From Gryllotalpicola ginsengisoli DSM 22003 (GTDB taxonomy: Bacteria > Actinomycetota > Actinomycetes > Actinomycetales > Microbacteriaceae), in NCBI RefSeq assembly GCF_000419445.1, contig NZ_AULK01000001.1, positions 862,862-926,861 on the forward strand: 64,000 nucleotides of DNA. The letters are read 5' to 3'. Positions 9,822 to 17,809 of this stretch are shown here, piece by piece. Positions within the stretch are counted from its first letter, which is position 1. Every line of letters begins with the position of its first letter. A program made the position numbers and the translations under genes. The notes under the pieces were generated by a model that worked only from the letters and a program-made list of their open reading frames with translations, searched no databases and had not been told where the DNA came from.

Positions 9822-10091
9822 TTACGCGCGGTGGTCGGAGCCCGACTGCTCAGCCTTCCCGCCACGCGCGGCCTGCTCCTCGGCGTCGAGCTTCTCGGCG
9901 ACCTCGGCGCGGTAACGCACGCGGCGCACCCGGCGCACCATGTCCCAGATCAGGGCGAGCACGACCAGCGCGACGCCGAAGATGGCGATGAACCCCCACG
10001 GCCCCGGCGTCACCGAGTCGGCGGCGGGAACGCTCGGCGTGGGCGAGGGGCTCGCGGCGGCGAGCCAGGTGAGCACGGATGCGCCGTTCAC
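9822..10091 (-). CDS. Small single-pass membrane protein, uncharacterised
   Basis: An 89-residue protein: a short Pro/Ser-rich N-terminus, one membrane segment (WGFIAIFGVALVVLALIWDM, about residues 33-52), then an Arg/Glu/Ala-rich cytoplasmic tail. GTG 10091 overlaps the mca stop as GTGA (10088-10091), so it is translated with mca. Short membrane proteins at this position occur in related actinobacteria. I recognise no functional motif. Confidence 0.75.
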   Translation of the reverse strand: MNGASVLTWLAAASPSPTPSVPAADSVTPGPWGFIAIFGVALVVLALIWDMVRRVRRVRYRAEVAEKLDAEEQAARGGKAEQSGSDHRA

Positions 10092-10960
10092 TCGGCCTCT
10101 CCCTCGGGGATGCCGGCGAACAGATCGGTCTCAGGGGTCACTACGGGAACTTTCGCGTCGATGAGCTGGTAGTCGTCGGTCGGCCAGGCCTCCCGCACGA
10201 CGTCATTGGGCCAGAAGAAGAAGGGGTGGTCGGGTGCGACCTGGCTCGCATGCGCCCGCAGCGCGGCGTCGCGCGCCTCGAGGTGGTCGCCGACGTACAC
10301 CCGGGTGGTGGCGAGGTACGGCGTCTCCTCCATCCAGCGGCGCATCTTGGCGAACTCCTCGAGGAGGGGCGAGTCGGGGGCGACTTCGGTGAGCCGCTGG
10401 TAGATCGCCCGGGCGCGCTGCGTGCTGAACAGCCGGTCGTAGTAGTACTTGAGCACCTGCCACGGCTCACCGGCCTCGGGGTAGCGCTCGGGGTCGGCGG
10501 CCGCCTCGAGCGCGTAGGCCGCGACATCGTGGCTGCGGATGTGGTCAGGGTGGGGGTATCCGCCCTGCTCGTCGTAGCTCGTGAGCACGTGCGGACGGAA
10601 CTCGCGGATCAGCCGCACGAGCGGCGCGGCCGAGATCTCGACGGGGATCAGCGCGAAGCAGTTGGCCGGCAGCGGCTCGTCGGCCTCGGGCAGGCCGGAG
10701 TCGAAGTAGCCGAGCCAGCGGTGCTCGAAGCCGACCGCGGCCTGCGCGGCGGCCATCTCGATGCGGCGCAGCCCGGCGATGTCGCGGTGCGCCATGGGGA
10801 CGTCTTCGACCGCCGGGTTGAGGATGTCGCCGCGCTGCCCGCCGGTGCAGCTGACCACCATGACCTCGGCGCCCTCGGCGAGGTAGCGCGCGTACGTCGC
10901 AGCGCCCTTGCTCGACTCGTCGTCGGGATGGGCGTGAACCGCCATCAGCCGTCGCGTCAC
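10088..10960 (-). CDS. mca: Mycothiol S-conjugate amidase Mca
   Basis: Hydrolyses mycothiol S-conjugates in detoxification, releasing a mercapturic acid for export; related to MshB and a marker of mycothiol-producing actinobacteria. The 290-residue product has the zinc motif AVHAHPDDES (His and Asp-Asp near residues 9-15), the HPDHIRSHD motif carrying a further zinc ligand, and the LmbE/PIG-L fold. Mca rather than MshB is favoured by the length and the YYYDRLFSTQRA and PFFFWPNDVVREAWP regions. GTG 10960 follows GGAAGG. It diverges from DUF4307 and is coupled to the small membrane gene downstream. Confidence 0.92.
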   Translation of the reverse strand: MTRRLMAVHAHPDDESSKGAATYARYLAEGAEVMVVSCTGGQRGDILNPAVEDVPMAHRDIAGLRRIEMAAAQAAVGFEHRWLGYFDSGLPEADEPLPANCFALIPVEISAAPLVRLIREFRPHVLTSYDEQGGYPHPDHIRSHDVAAYALEAAADPERYPEAGEPWQVLKYYYDRLFSTQRARAIYQRLTEVAPDSPLLEEFAKMRRWMEETPYLATTRVYVGDHLEARDAALRAHASQVAPDHPFFFWPNDVVREAWPTDDYQLIDAKVPVVTPETDLFAGIPEGEAE

Positions 10961-11035
10961 CCGCCGCCTTCCTGCTCGTGATCGGCGCCTCAGCTTCGGG
11001 CCGTATCGTTGTCCAGACTACTTCGAAGGAGCGAC

Positions 11036-11443
11036 ATGCCCGCTGGCAGCCCTGCCATCGACCGGCGCTACGGCCGCACCGCCGCACAGGGCCGTCGGAT
11101 GCGCTGGCTGCTGATCTCGCTCGGCGCGTTCATCGCGCTCGTCATGATCCTCTGGGCGGTGTGGGGCTCGGGCCTCGGGTCGAGCACCGCGTCGCTGCAG
11201 GCGACCGACACCGCCAACCAGGTGGTCGACTCGAGCCACGTGCAGGTGAGCTTCACGGTCGACGCTCCCCCGCACACGAAGGTCTCGTGCGCGGTGCAGG
11301 CGCAGAACGTCGACTTCACCGTGGTCGGGTACGCGGTCGTGCATCTCGACACCGGCGCGAGCGGCCGCCGCGAGGTCACGAAAACCCTGGTCACGTACGA
11401 GCCGGGGGTCTCAGGCTCGCTAGACAAGTGCTGGTTGCCGTAG
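11036..11443 (+). CDS. DUF4307 domain membrane-anchored protein
   Basis: A 135-residue protein with an Arg-rich cytoplasmic N-terminus, one membrane segment (about residues 24-43, LLISLGAFIALVMILWAVWG) and an extracellular beta-rich domain holding two cysteines (VSCAVQAQN and DKCWLP). This is the DUF4307 family, typically found between mca and greA in actinobacteria; its function is unknown. ATG 11036 has GAAGGA 5 nt upstream, preferred over an in-frame start at 11009. A terminator-like hairpin separates it from greA. Confidence 0.85.
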   Translation: MPAGSPAIDRRYGRTAAQGRRMRWLLISLGAFIALVMILWAVWGSGLGSSTASLQATDTANQVVDSSHVQVSFTVDAPPHTKVSCAVQAQNVDFTVVGYAVVHLDTGASGRREVTKTLVTYEPGVSGSLDKCWLP

Positions 11444-11456
11444 ACTTTCAGGTCAA

Positions 11457-11490
11457 CGCCTCGACGCTTCATCGTCGGGGCGTGTATTTA
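11457..11490 (+). terminator. Hairpin terminator between DUF4307 and greA
   Basis: CGCCTCGACG (11457-11466) pairs with CGTCGGGGCG (11473-11482) with one G-U pair and a 6-nt loop, followed by TGTATTTA. This is a reasonable intrinsic terminator 13 bp after the DUF4307 stop. It could also act as an attenuator for read-through into greA. Confidence 0.6.
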
Positions 11491-11500
11491 TCCCGATCTA

Positions 11501-11522
11501 GGCGGCGTCACTCGACGCCGCC
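11501..11522 (+). promoter_or_regulatory. Hairpin immediately upstream of the greA ribosome-binding site
   Basis: GGCGGCGTC (11501-11509), ACTC loop, GACGCCGCC (11514-11522): a perfect 9-bp stem ending about 4 nt before AAGGAG of greA. It would fold in the greA leader and sit against the initiating ribosome. Whether it regulates greA is an inference. Confidence 0.4.
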
Positions 11523-11537
11523 GAGCAAGGAGCAAGC

Positions 11538-12029
11538 ATGTCCCAGGAGACCCAGGTCACGTTCCTGACCCAGGAGGCGTACGACCGCCTCCACGAGGAG
11601 CTCACCTATCTGGAGACCACGGGGCGCGCCGAGATCGCCAAGCGCATCGAAGCGGCGCGCGAGGAGGGCGACCTCAAGGAGAACGGCGGCTACCACGCCG
11701 CCAAGGACCAGCAGGGTGTTCAGGAGGCGCGCATCGCGACGCTGAAGAGCCTGCTGAAGAACTCGAAGGTCGGCGTCGCGCCCGAGAGCAGCGGCGTGGT
11801 CGAGCCCGGCACGCTGGTCACCGCGGTGATCGCCGGCAGCGAGGACACCTTCGTCATCGGCAACCGCGAGATCGCGAAGGACAGCGACTACTCGGTCTAC
11901 AGCGAGCAGAGCCCGATCGGTTCGGCCATCCTCGGCCTGAAGATCGGCGACTCGACCTCCTACACCGCGCCCAACGGCAAGGAGATCTCCGTCGAGATCA
12001 AGAACGTGGAGACCTGGACCGGCCAGTAA
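11538..12029 (+). CDS. greA: Transcription elongation factor GreA
   Basis: Stimulates cleavage of backtracked RNA by RNA polymerase, rescuing stalled complexes. The 163-residue product has the N-terminal coiled-coil (FLTQEAYDRLHEELTYL ... EEGDLKENGGYHAAKDQQ) with the conserved acidic tip Asp-Leu-Lys-Glu-Asn, and the C-terminal FKBP-like domain ending SPIGSAILGLKIGD. Length and motifs are standard. AAGGAG precedes ATG 11538. A strong terminator follows. Confidence 0.97.
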   Translation: MSQETQVTFLTQEAYDRLHEELTYLETTGRAEIAKRIEAAREEGDLKENGGYHAAKDQQGVQEARIATLKSLLKNSKVGVAPESSGVVEPGTLVTAVIAGSEDTFVIGNREIAKDSDYSVYSEQSPIGSAILGLKIGDSTSYTAPNGKEISVEIKNVETWTGQ

Positions 12030-12050
12030 CAGCGCCCCGCCCGACCGCCT

Positions 12051-12071
12051 CGCACGATCGGGCACACTTCG
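12051..12071 (+). repeat. Dispersed 21-bp element, copy 1
   Basis: CGCACGATCGGGCACACTTCG lies between greA and its terminator. A copy with one mismatch is present in inverse orientation at 23632-23652. Parts of it (TCGCACGAT) recur at 58095-58103. Confidence 0.6.
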
Positions 12072-12072
12072 T

Positions 12073-12122
12073 CCGATAGGGCACGCGATTGCCAAGCATC
12101 CGCGTGCCCTATCGGATTTTTT
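12073..12122 (+). terminator. Strong intrinsic terminator of greA
   Basis: A perfect 15-bp stem (CCGATAGGGCACGCG at 12073-12087 with CGCGTGCCCTATCGG at 12101-12115), a 13-nt loop and an ATTTTTTG tail. It is the best rho-independent terminator in the window. Confidence 0.92.
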
Positions 12123-12195
12123 GCGCCCTACGCGTCGTCGCGATCGACGTCGTGCCGGCGCGCTTCGGGACGGACGCGCACTTCACGCGATCACA

Positions 12196-12318
12196 CTACG
12201 TCGCGCGGCGAAGCCACGCACGGGCATACCTTTTCCGGCAGAAGGTGCGCCCGTCGCCGCATCCGCCGCACCGCGCCGCCCAGCGCTCCTCGTCCGGCTC
12301 GACCAGGTCGATCGCCAC
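12196..12318 (-). CDS. Putative 40-residue Cys-rich small protein downstream of ilvA
   Basis: A short frame starts with GTG at 12318, two bases after the ilvA stop, and ends at TAG 12196-12198. The product begins MAIDLVEPDEERWAA and contains CGGCGDGRTFCRKR, a Cys-x2-Cys-x6-Cys arrangement, then a basic tail. Third codon positions are mostly G or C in the first two thirds. It is below usual gene-calling limits. It could bind a metal or could be chance; I recognise no family. Confidence 0.35.
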   Translation of the reverse strand: MAIDLVEPDEERWAARCGGCGDGRTFCRKRYARAWLRRAT

Positions 12319-12320
12319 GC

Positions 12321-13583
12321 CTACTCCGTGTACTCGACCTCGGGGTCGTAGCCGGCCTCGCGCAGGTGGCGGATGACCTCTTCGCGGTGCTCGGGGCCGC
12401 GCGTCTCGACCGAGATCTCGATCGCGACCTGGCTGATCTGCAGCCCGTTGTGGTGCCGCGTGTGCAGCACCTCGACCACGTTCGCGCTCACCTCGGCGAG
12501 GATCTGCGAGATCGTCGCCAGCTGGCCGGGACGGTCCGGCAGCATGATCCGCACGGTGAGATAGCGAGCGGATGCCTCGAGCCCGTGCGCGATCACCCGC
12601 TGCATGAGCAGCGGGTCGATGTTGCCCCCCGACAGCACCGCCACCGTCGGCCCGCTCGCGCGCACCTTGCCGGCGATGATCGCCGCGACGCCCGCCGCGC
12701 CCGCCGGCTCGACCACGAGCTTCGCCCGCTCGAGCAGGACGAGGATCGCCCGCGCGATGTCGTCGTCGGTGACGGTGACGATCTCGTCGACGAGCTCGCG
12801 CACGATCGGGAAGTTCAGGTCACCGGGGCGGCCGACCGCGATGCCGTCGGCGATGGTCGGCCCGACCGGCACCGCCACCTGCTCGCCGGCCGCGAGCGAG
12901 GGCGGGTAGGCGGCGGCGTTCTCCGATTGCACGCCCACGATGCGGATGCTGCGGCCCGAGGCATCCGCTCGCAGCTTGGCCGCCCGCGCCACGCCGGCGA
13001 TCAGCCCGCCTCCTCCGATCGGGACGACGATCGTGTCGACGTCGGGCGCCTCGTCCATGATCTCGAGGCCGAGGGTGCCCTGGCCGGTGATCACGTCCTC
13101 GTGGTCGTACGGCGGGATGAACACGGCGCCGGTGCGTTCGGCGAACTCGAGGGCGGCGGCGAGGGTTTCGGTGAACGTCGGGCCGTGCAGCACGGTGTCT
13201 GCGCCGTAGGCCCGCGTCGCCTGCAGCTTGGGCAGGGCGACGCCCTGCGGCATGAAGATGGTGGCCCGGATGCCGAGCCGGTGCGCGGCGAGCGCGACGC
13301 CCTGGGCGTGATTTCCCGCCGAGGCGGCGACGACACCGCGCGCCCTCTCGTCCTCGGCGAGCCGGCTGAGCCGGTAGTAGGCGCCGCGGATCTTGTACGA
13401 CCCCGTGCGCTGCAGGTTCTCCGCCTTGAGCCACACCGGCACGCCCAGCACCTGTTCCAGATAGGCGCTGTGCTCCATGGGCGTGGCCTGGATCACCTGC
13501 GCCACCACCTCGCGCGCGTGCTCGATCTGGGCGAGCGTCGGCCCGGCGTAGACGGCGGCGAAGGGCTCGGGGGTGCTGCTCAT
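12321..13583 (-). CDS. ilvA: Threonine ammonia-lyase with C-terminal ACT domain
   Basis: PLP enzyme converting L-threonine to 2-oxobutanoate and ammonia, feeding isoleucine synthesis. About 420 residues: the PLP lysine lies in RTGSYKIRGAYYRLS, the phosphate loop is PIGGGGLIAGVA, and a single ACT-like regulatory domain (LTVRIMLPDRPGQLATISQIL onwards) ends the protein. Length and single ACT domain fit the short allosteric form rather than the two-domain E. coli IlvA. ATG 13583 has a TAAACT -10 box (13590-13595) 6 nt upstream, so the mRNA is probably leaderless; GTG 13589 is the alternative. Confidence 0.93.
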   Translation of the reverse strand: MSSTPEPFAAVYAGPTLAQIEHAREVVAQVIQATPMEHSAYLEQVLGVPVWLKAENLQRTGSYKIRGAYYRLSRLAEDERARGVVAASAGNHAQGVALAAHRLGIRATIFMPQGVALPKLQATRAYGADTVLHGPTFTETLAAALEFAERTGAVFIPPYDHEDVITGQGTLGLEIMDEAPDVDTIVVPIGGGGLIAGVARAAKLRADASGRSIRIVGVQSENAAAYPPSLAAGEQVAVPVGPTIADGIAVGRPGDLNFPIVRELVDEIVTVTDDDIARAILVLLERAKLVVEPAGAAGVAAIIAGKVRASGPTVAVLSGGNIDPLLMQRVIAHGLEASARYLTVRIMLPDRPGQLATISQILAEVSANVVEVLHTRHHNGLQISQVAIEISVETRGPEHREEVIRHLREAGYDPEVEYTE

Positions 13584-13592
13584 CAGCACAGT

Positions 13593-14837
13593 TTAGGGGC
13601 GGGCTCCGGGCGACCCGGCCGCGCCGCTGCGCCGCGCCCTCGCGCGCGGCACCACCTGCCAGAGCACGACGGGCGAGCGCGCCGGCGGGGGTGCGTGCTC
13701 GGTCTTCCAGCGGCCTTCGGCGACGTATCCGATCATCGTGTTCAGCACGGCAGCGATCGGGACCGCGAACAGCGCGCCGGGGATGCCCGCGAGCAGCGAC
13801 CCGGCGGCGACGACGAGCACGACGGCGAGCGGATGCACCTTCACGGCGCTGCCCATGATGAGCGGCTGCAGCACGTGCCCCTCGAGCTGCTGCACGAAGA
13901 GCACCACGGCCAGCATGACCAGCGCGAACCACACCCCTTTGTAGACGAGGGCGATGAGCACGGCGAGCGCGCCGGTGACGACGGCACCGACGATGGGGAT
14001 GAAGGAGCCGAGGAAGACCAGCACCGCCACGGGGACCGCGAGCGGCAGGCCGAGCAGGAAGGCGCCGACCCCGATGCCGAGCGCGTCGATGGAGGCGACG
14101 AGGATCTGCACCCGCACGAAGCTGCGCAGCGTGGTCCAGCCGGCGCGGCCGGCACCGTCGGCGGCGGCACGGGCTCGCCACGGGAAGACGCTGACCACCC
14201 AGCGCCAGATGCCGGCGCCGTCGATCAGGATGAACAGGGTGCTGAACAGGGTCAGCAGCAGCCCGGTGGCGACGTGCCCCAGGGTCGAGCCGATGGAGAG
14301 CGCGCCGCTGATCAGCACCTTGCTGTCGGTCTGCACCGCCTGCGTGATGCCGTCGACGTAGTCGCCGATCTGCTGGTCGGTGAGGTTGAACGGCGGACCG
14401 GTGAGCCACACCTGCAGGTGCTCGACAGCGAGCAGGGTCTGCCGGCGCAGCTCGTGGGACTCGGCGCGCACCTGCTGGCCGACGAGGAAGAACAGGCCGG
14501 AGATCACGACGAAGGTCGCGATCATGCAGATGACGATGGCCGCCCAGCGCGGCACGTGGGCGCGTACGAGCAGGTCCTTCAGCGGCACGAGCAGCGCGGA
14601 CAGCAGGATCGCGACCAGCACGGGGATCACGATCAGCCGCAGCTGGATGACGACGAAGACGAGCACGGCGATCGCGGCCCCGATCAGCAGCAGACGCCAC
14701 GACCACGCGGAGGCGAGCAGCACGCCGCGCGGCAGGGTGCGGTCGATCTCGTGGTCCGCGCTCGTGGCGAGGTCGCTGCGGCCGAAGCGGGAGAGGAACG
14801 CGCTGCGCGTGCGATCGGATGGCCGAGGAGCGGTCAT
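13593..14837 (-). CDS. AI-2E family transporter (PerM-like)
   Basis: A 414-residue multi-pass membrane protein of the AI-2E/PerM permease family, with paired helices near residues 48-85 and 100-122, a central soluble region, and the conserved C-terminal block FIPIVGAVVTGALAVLIAL ... LEGHVLQPLIMG. Family members are proposed to export AI-2 or to act as ion/proton exchangers; the substrate here is not known. A luxS gene is 42 kb away in this window, which is compatible with AI-2 traffic but proves nothing. ATG 14837 lies 6 nt after a TAAGCT box. The C-terminal 30 residues are Arg/Pro-rich. Confidence 0.85.
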   Translation of the reverse strand: MTAPRPSDRTRSAFLSRFGRSDLATSADHEIDRTLPRGVLLASAWSWRLLLIGAAIAVLVFVVIQLRLIVIPVLVAILLSALLVPLKDLLVRAHVPRWAAIVICMIATFVVISGLFFLVGQQVRAESHELRRQTLLAVEHLQVWLTGPPFNLTDQQIGDYVDGITQAVQTDSKVLISGALSIGSTLGHVATGLLLTLFSTLFILIDGAGIWRWVVSVFPWRARAAADGAGRAGWTTLRSFVRVQILVASIDALGIGVGAFLLGLPLAVPVAVLVFLGSFIPIVGAVVTGALAVLIALVYKGVWFALVMLAVVLFVQQLEGHVLQPLIMGSAVKVHPLAVVLVVAAGSLLAGIPGALFAVPIAAVLNTMIGYVAEGRWKTEHAPPPARSPVVLWQVVPRARARRSGAAGSPGARP

Positions 14838-14898
14838 GCTCGAAGCTTAGGTCCCCGCGAGAGGGCGATGTCGGTGCCCCGCGGTAGCTTGGTCGGCG

Positions 14899-16137
14899 AT
14901 GACTCAGACGCTCGGCCCGGCCGCCGCCCGGCGCATCGCCCTGGCCGCACAGGGCTTCGGCCGGCCCCGTCCCGCGGTTGTGGGCACCCGGCAGCTGAAT
15001 CTGCTCTTCGACCGGCTGCGCCTGCTGCAGATCGACTCGGTGAACGTGTTCGAGCGCTCGCACTACCTGCCCGCCTTCGCCCGCCTGGGCGGGTACGACC
15101 GGGCGCTGCTCGACCGCATGCTGTTCCGGCCCACGACGCCCCGCTCGACGTCCGGGTACACCGAGGTGTGGGCGCACGAGGCGGCGTTCGTGCCGATCGC
15201 CGACTACCCGCTGTTCCGATTCCGGCAGCGCCGATTCGCCGAGAAGTACCTGGCCGGGAAGGACAGCTGGGGGCTCACTGCGGGCGCGTCGACGATCGCG
15301 TGGCTGCGCGGGGAGCTCGCCGAGAAGGGGCCGCTCGCGGCCAGCGAGATCGAGCACGACGCCAATGTGCGCCAGGGGCCGTGGTGGGGCTGGTCCGAGG
15401 TGAAGCAGGGGCTCGAGGTGATGTTCCGCTCCGGCGAGCTGGTGACGGCCGGGCGCACCCGGTTCGAGCGGCGCTACGCTCTGCCGGAACAGGTGCTGCC
15501 GGCATCCGTTCTCGAGGCGTCGGTGCCCGACGACGAGGCGCGGCTCGAGCTGGTGCGCCGCGCGGTGGTCGCGCTCGGCGTGGGCACGGTGCGGCACGTC
15601 GCCGACTACTTCCGGCTCGCGGTGGCCCCGACGAAGGCCGTGCTCGAGCAGTTGGTGGAGGCGGGCGAGGTCGAGCGGGTGCACGTGCGCGGGTGGGAGA
15701 GCGCCGGGCGGCCCGTGGCCGCGTACCTCGACGCGGGGGCGCGCGCCCCCCGCGCGGTCTCGGCGACGGCGCTGCTGTCGCCGTTCGACCCGGTGGTGTG
15801 GGAGCGTGACCGGCTGCTGCGGCTGTTCGGCATGTACTACCGCATCGAGATCTACACGCCGGCGCCCAAGCGCGTGTTCGGCTACTACGTGCTGCCGGTG
15901 CTGGTCGACGACGAGATCGTCGGCCGCGTCGACCTGAAGAGCGACCGGCAGGCCGGCGTGCTGCGGGTGCAGAGCGCGTGGGTCGAAGAGGGCCGCGCGC
16001 CGGGGCCGGTCGCCGAGCGGCTGGCGCCGCTGCTGCGCGAGACGGCCGAGTGGCAGGGTCTGACGGATGTCGCGGTCGTCGGCCGCGGCGACCTGGCCCC
16101 CGCCCTCGCCGCGGAGCTCGCCCGAGCGGCGGCGTAG
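14899..16137 (+). CDS. Winged-helix DNA glycosylase of the YcaQ/AlkX (HTH_42) family
   Basis: A 412-residue protein of the HTH_42 superfamily. The segment LRLLQIDSVNVFERSHY carries the Gln-hydrophobic-Asp motif of YcaQ/AlkX enzymes, which unhook DNA interstrand crosslinks, rather than the Gln-x-Gln of AlkZ. Further family motifs are EVWAHEAAFVPI, WWGWSEVKQGLEVMF and LLSPFDPVVWERDR. It probably repairs alkylation damage or crosslinks. ATG 14899 follows a TAGCTT box by 8 nt. The gene diverges from the AI-2E permease and ends 3 bp before the convergent htpX stop. Confidence 0.88.
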   Translation: MTQTLGPAAARRIALAAQGFGRPRPAVVGTRQLNLLFDRLRLLQIDSVNVFERSHYLPAFARLGGYDRALLDRMLFRPTTPRSTSGYTEVWAHEAAFVPIADYPLFRFRQRRFAEKYLAGKDSWGLTAGASTIAWLRGELAEKGPLAASEIEHDANVRQGPWWGWSEVKQGLEVMFRSGELVTAGRTRFERRYALPEQVLPASVLEASVPDDEARLELVRRAVVALGVGTVRHVADYFRLAVAPTKAVLEQLVEAGEVERVHVRGWESAGRPVAAYLDAGARAPRAVSATALLSPFDPVVWERDRLLRLFGMYYRIEIYTPAPKRVFGYYVLPVLVDDEIVGRVDLKSDRQAGVLRVQSAWVEEGRAPGPVAERLAPLLRETAEWQGLTDVAVVGRGDLAPALAAELARAAA

Positions 16138-16140
16138 CCC

Positions 16141-17055
16141 CTAAAAGCCCTGACCGATCTGCTGGAGGCGGGCGATGCGGTCGGGGATCGGCGGGTGGGT
16201 GGAGAACAGCCGCGACATCAGCGACGGGCGCAGCGGGTCGGCGATCCACAGGTGCGCCATGGAGGTGTTCTGGCGCCGCATCGGGCGGGCGTAGTCGCCG
16301 AGCTTCGCGAGCGCCGACTCGAGTCCCTCGGGGTAGCGCGTGATCTCGGCGCTCGTCGCGTCGGCGAGGTACTCGCGCTGCCGGGAGATGGCCGCCTGCA
16401 CCATGGCGGCGATGACCGGCGCCAGCACGACGGCGACGAGGCCGAGCACGAGCACGACGGGGTTGCCGCCTCCCCCGCCGCCGTTGTTGTTGTCGCGCCG
16501 GTTGCCGCCGCCGAAGACGGCGCCGTAGAAGGCGAAGCGGATGAAGATGTCGGCGATGAATCCGATCGCGACGACCAGCCCGAACACGACGGTCGAGACG
16601 CGGATGTCGTAGTTGCGCACGTGCCCCATCTCGTGCGCCATGACGGCCATCAGCTCGGTGGGGTTCATGATCTCGAGCAGCCCCGTGGTCGCCGCGACCA
16701 CGGCGTGCTCGGGGTCGCGCCCGGTGGCGAAGGCGTTGGGCGCCGGATCGTTGACGATGTACACCCTGGGCATGGGCATCCCGGTCGAGATGGCGATGTT
16801 CTCGACCGTCTGCCACAGCACGGGGTGGTCGGCCTTCTGGATCTCGACGGCGCCCGCCATGGCGACCGCCTGCGCGCCGGCCGTGAAGTACTGCAGCACG
16901 GCGTAGGCGAGGGCGATGACCATGGCGATGATCGCGATCGACCAGCCGCCGCCCATCAGGTAGCTCACGGCGTACGACACGGCGCCCACGAGCACCAGGA
17001 AGAACAGGATGAAGAAGACGGTGTTGCGCTTGTTTCGCGCGATGGCGCGGTACAT
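16141..17055 (-). CDS. htpX: M48 family zinc metalloprotease HtpX
   Basis: Membrane-bound zinc protease of the HtpX/Ste24 family for membrane protein quality control. The 304-residue product has two N-terminal membrane helices (about residues 12-33 and 38-57), the zinc motif AVMAHEMGHVRNYD near residue 143, two further helices, and the third ligand in REYLADATSAEITRYP. A Gly/Asn-rich stretch (RRDNNNGGGGGG) lies between the last helices. It follows lemA on the same strand with a 27-bp gap, a pairing found in many bacteria. Confidence 0.93.
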   Translation of the reverse strand: MYRAIARNKRNTVFFILFFLVLVGAVSYAVSYLMGGGWSIAIIAMVIALAYAVLQYFTAGAQAVAMAGAVEIQKADHPVLWQTVENIAISTGMPMPRVYIVNDPAPNAFATGRDPEHAVVAATTGLLEIMNPTELMAVMAHEMGHVRNYDIRVSTVVFGLVVAIGFIADIFIRFAFYGAVFGGGNRRDNNNGGGGGGNPVVLVLGLVAVVLAPVIAAMVQAAISRQREYLADATSAEITRYPEGLESALAKLGDYARPMRRQNTSMAHLWIADPLRPSLMSRLFSTHPPIPDRIARLQQIGQGF

Positions 17056-17082
17056 CGGCGGCGGATCGGCCTCCGGTGCCGG

Positions 17083-17652
17083 CTAGAACTGCACGCGCGG
17101 CGGCTCGGAGATCGCCGCGGTGTCGGGGACCTCGAAGAACTCGCGGTCGGTGTAGTGCATGTTCTTGGCGACGATGTTGGAGGGGAACTGCCTGATCTTC
17201 GTGTTGTACTCGCGCACGCCGCCGTTGTAGAAGCGCCGGGCGGCCTGGATCTTGTCCTCGGTGTCGACGAGATCGGATTGCAGGCGCAGGAAGTTCTGGC
17301 TGGCCTGCAGCTGCGGGTACGCCTCCGCGACGGCGAAGATGCTCTTCAGCGCCGACTGCAGGTGGCCTTCCGCGACGGATGCCTCGGCCGGCCCCTGCGC
17401 CGACAGGGTCTCCGCCCGCGCCTTCGTGACGTCCTCGAACACGGACTTCTCGTGGGAGGCGTAGCCCTTCACCGTCTCGATCAGGTTCGGGAGCAGATCG
17501 GCGCGCCTCTTCAGCTGGACGGTGATGTCGCTCCACGCCTCGTCCACGCGGACGTTCAGGGTGATCAGCGAGTTGTAGGTGGCCCAGTACCAGATGCCGA
17601 TGATCACGAGGATCGCGACGATGACGATGACGGGGATCAGCCAGGACAGCAT
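17083..17652 (-). CDS. LemA family protein
   Basis: A 189-residue protein with one N-terminal membrane anchor (about residues 3-23) and an extracytoplasmic four-helix LemA domain: YWATYNSLITLNVRVDEAWSDI, LKRRADLLPNLIETVKGYA and the C-terminal REYNTKIRQFPSNIVA with its conserved Tyr-Asn and Phe-Pro. ATG 17652 is chosen because GAGGAG precedes it; the frame stays open far upstream without LemA similarity. It is co-directional with htpX. The molecular function is not established. Confidence 0.93.
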   Translation of the reverse strand: MLSWLIPVIVIVAILVIIGIWYWATYNSLITLNVRVDEAWSDITVQLKRRADLLPNLIETVKGYASHEKSVFEDVTKARAETLSAQGPAEASVAEGHLQSALKSIFAVAEAYPQLQASQNFLRLQSDLVDTEDKIQAARRFYNGGVREYNTKIRQFPSNIVAKNMHYTDREFFEVPDTAAISEPPRVQF

Positions 17653-17809
17653 GGCGAGCAGCTCCTCGGACGGACGATGTGCCCGGGGGCTCGATCCCCC
17701 GCGCTGGCGACATCCTATCGATGCCATCGGCGGCTCCCGGGCCCTTGTCGGCTCACTCCAAGAAACCCGCCTCACCGGCGCGGCGCCTGCGGGCGCGTAC
17801 CCTGCTGGC

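Noticed and set aside
12366..15809. A 1147-codon open frame on the plus strand across ilvA and the AI-2E permease
   Set aside because: Its product is Arg/His/Asp/Gly-rich low-complexity sequence, antisense to two well-recognised genes. Long shadow frames are expected at this GC content.
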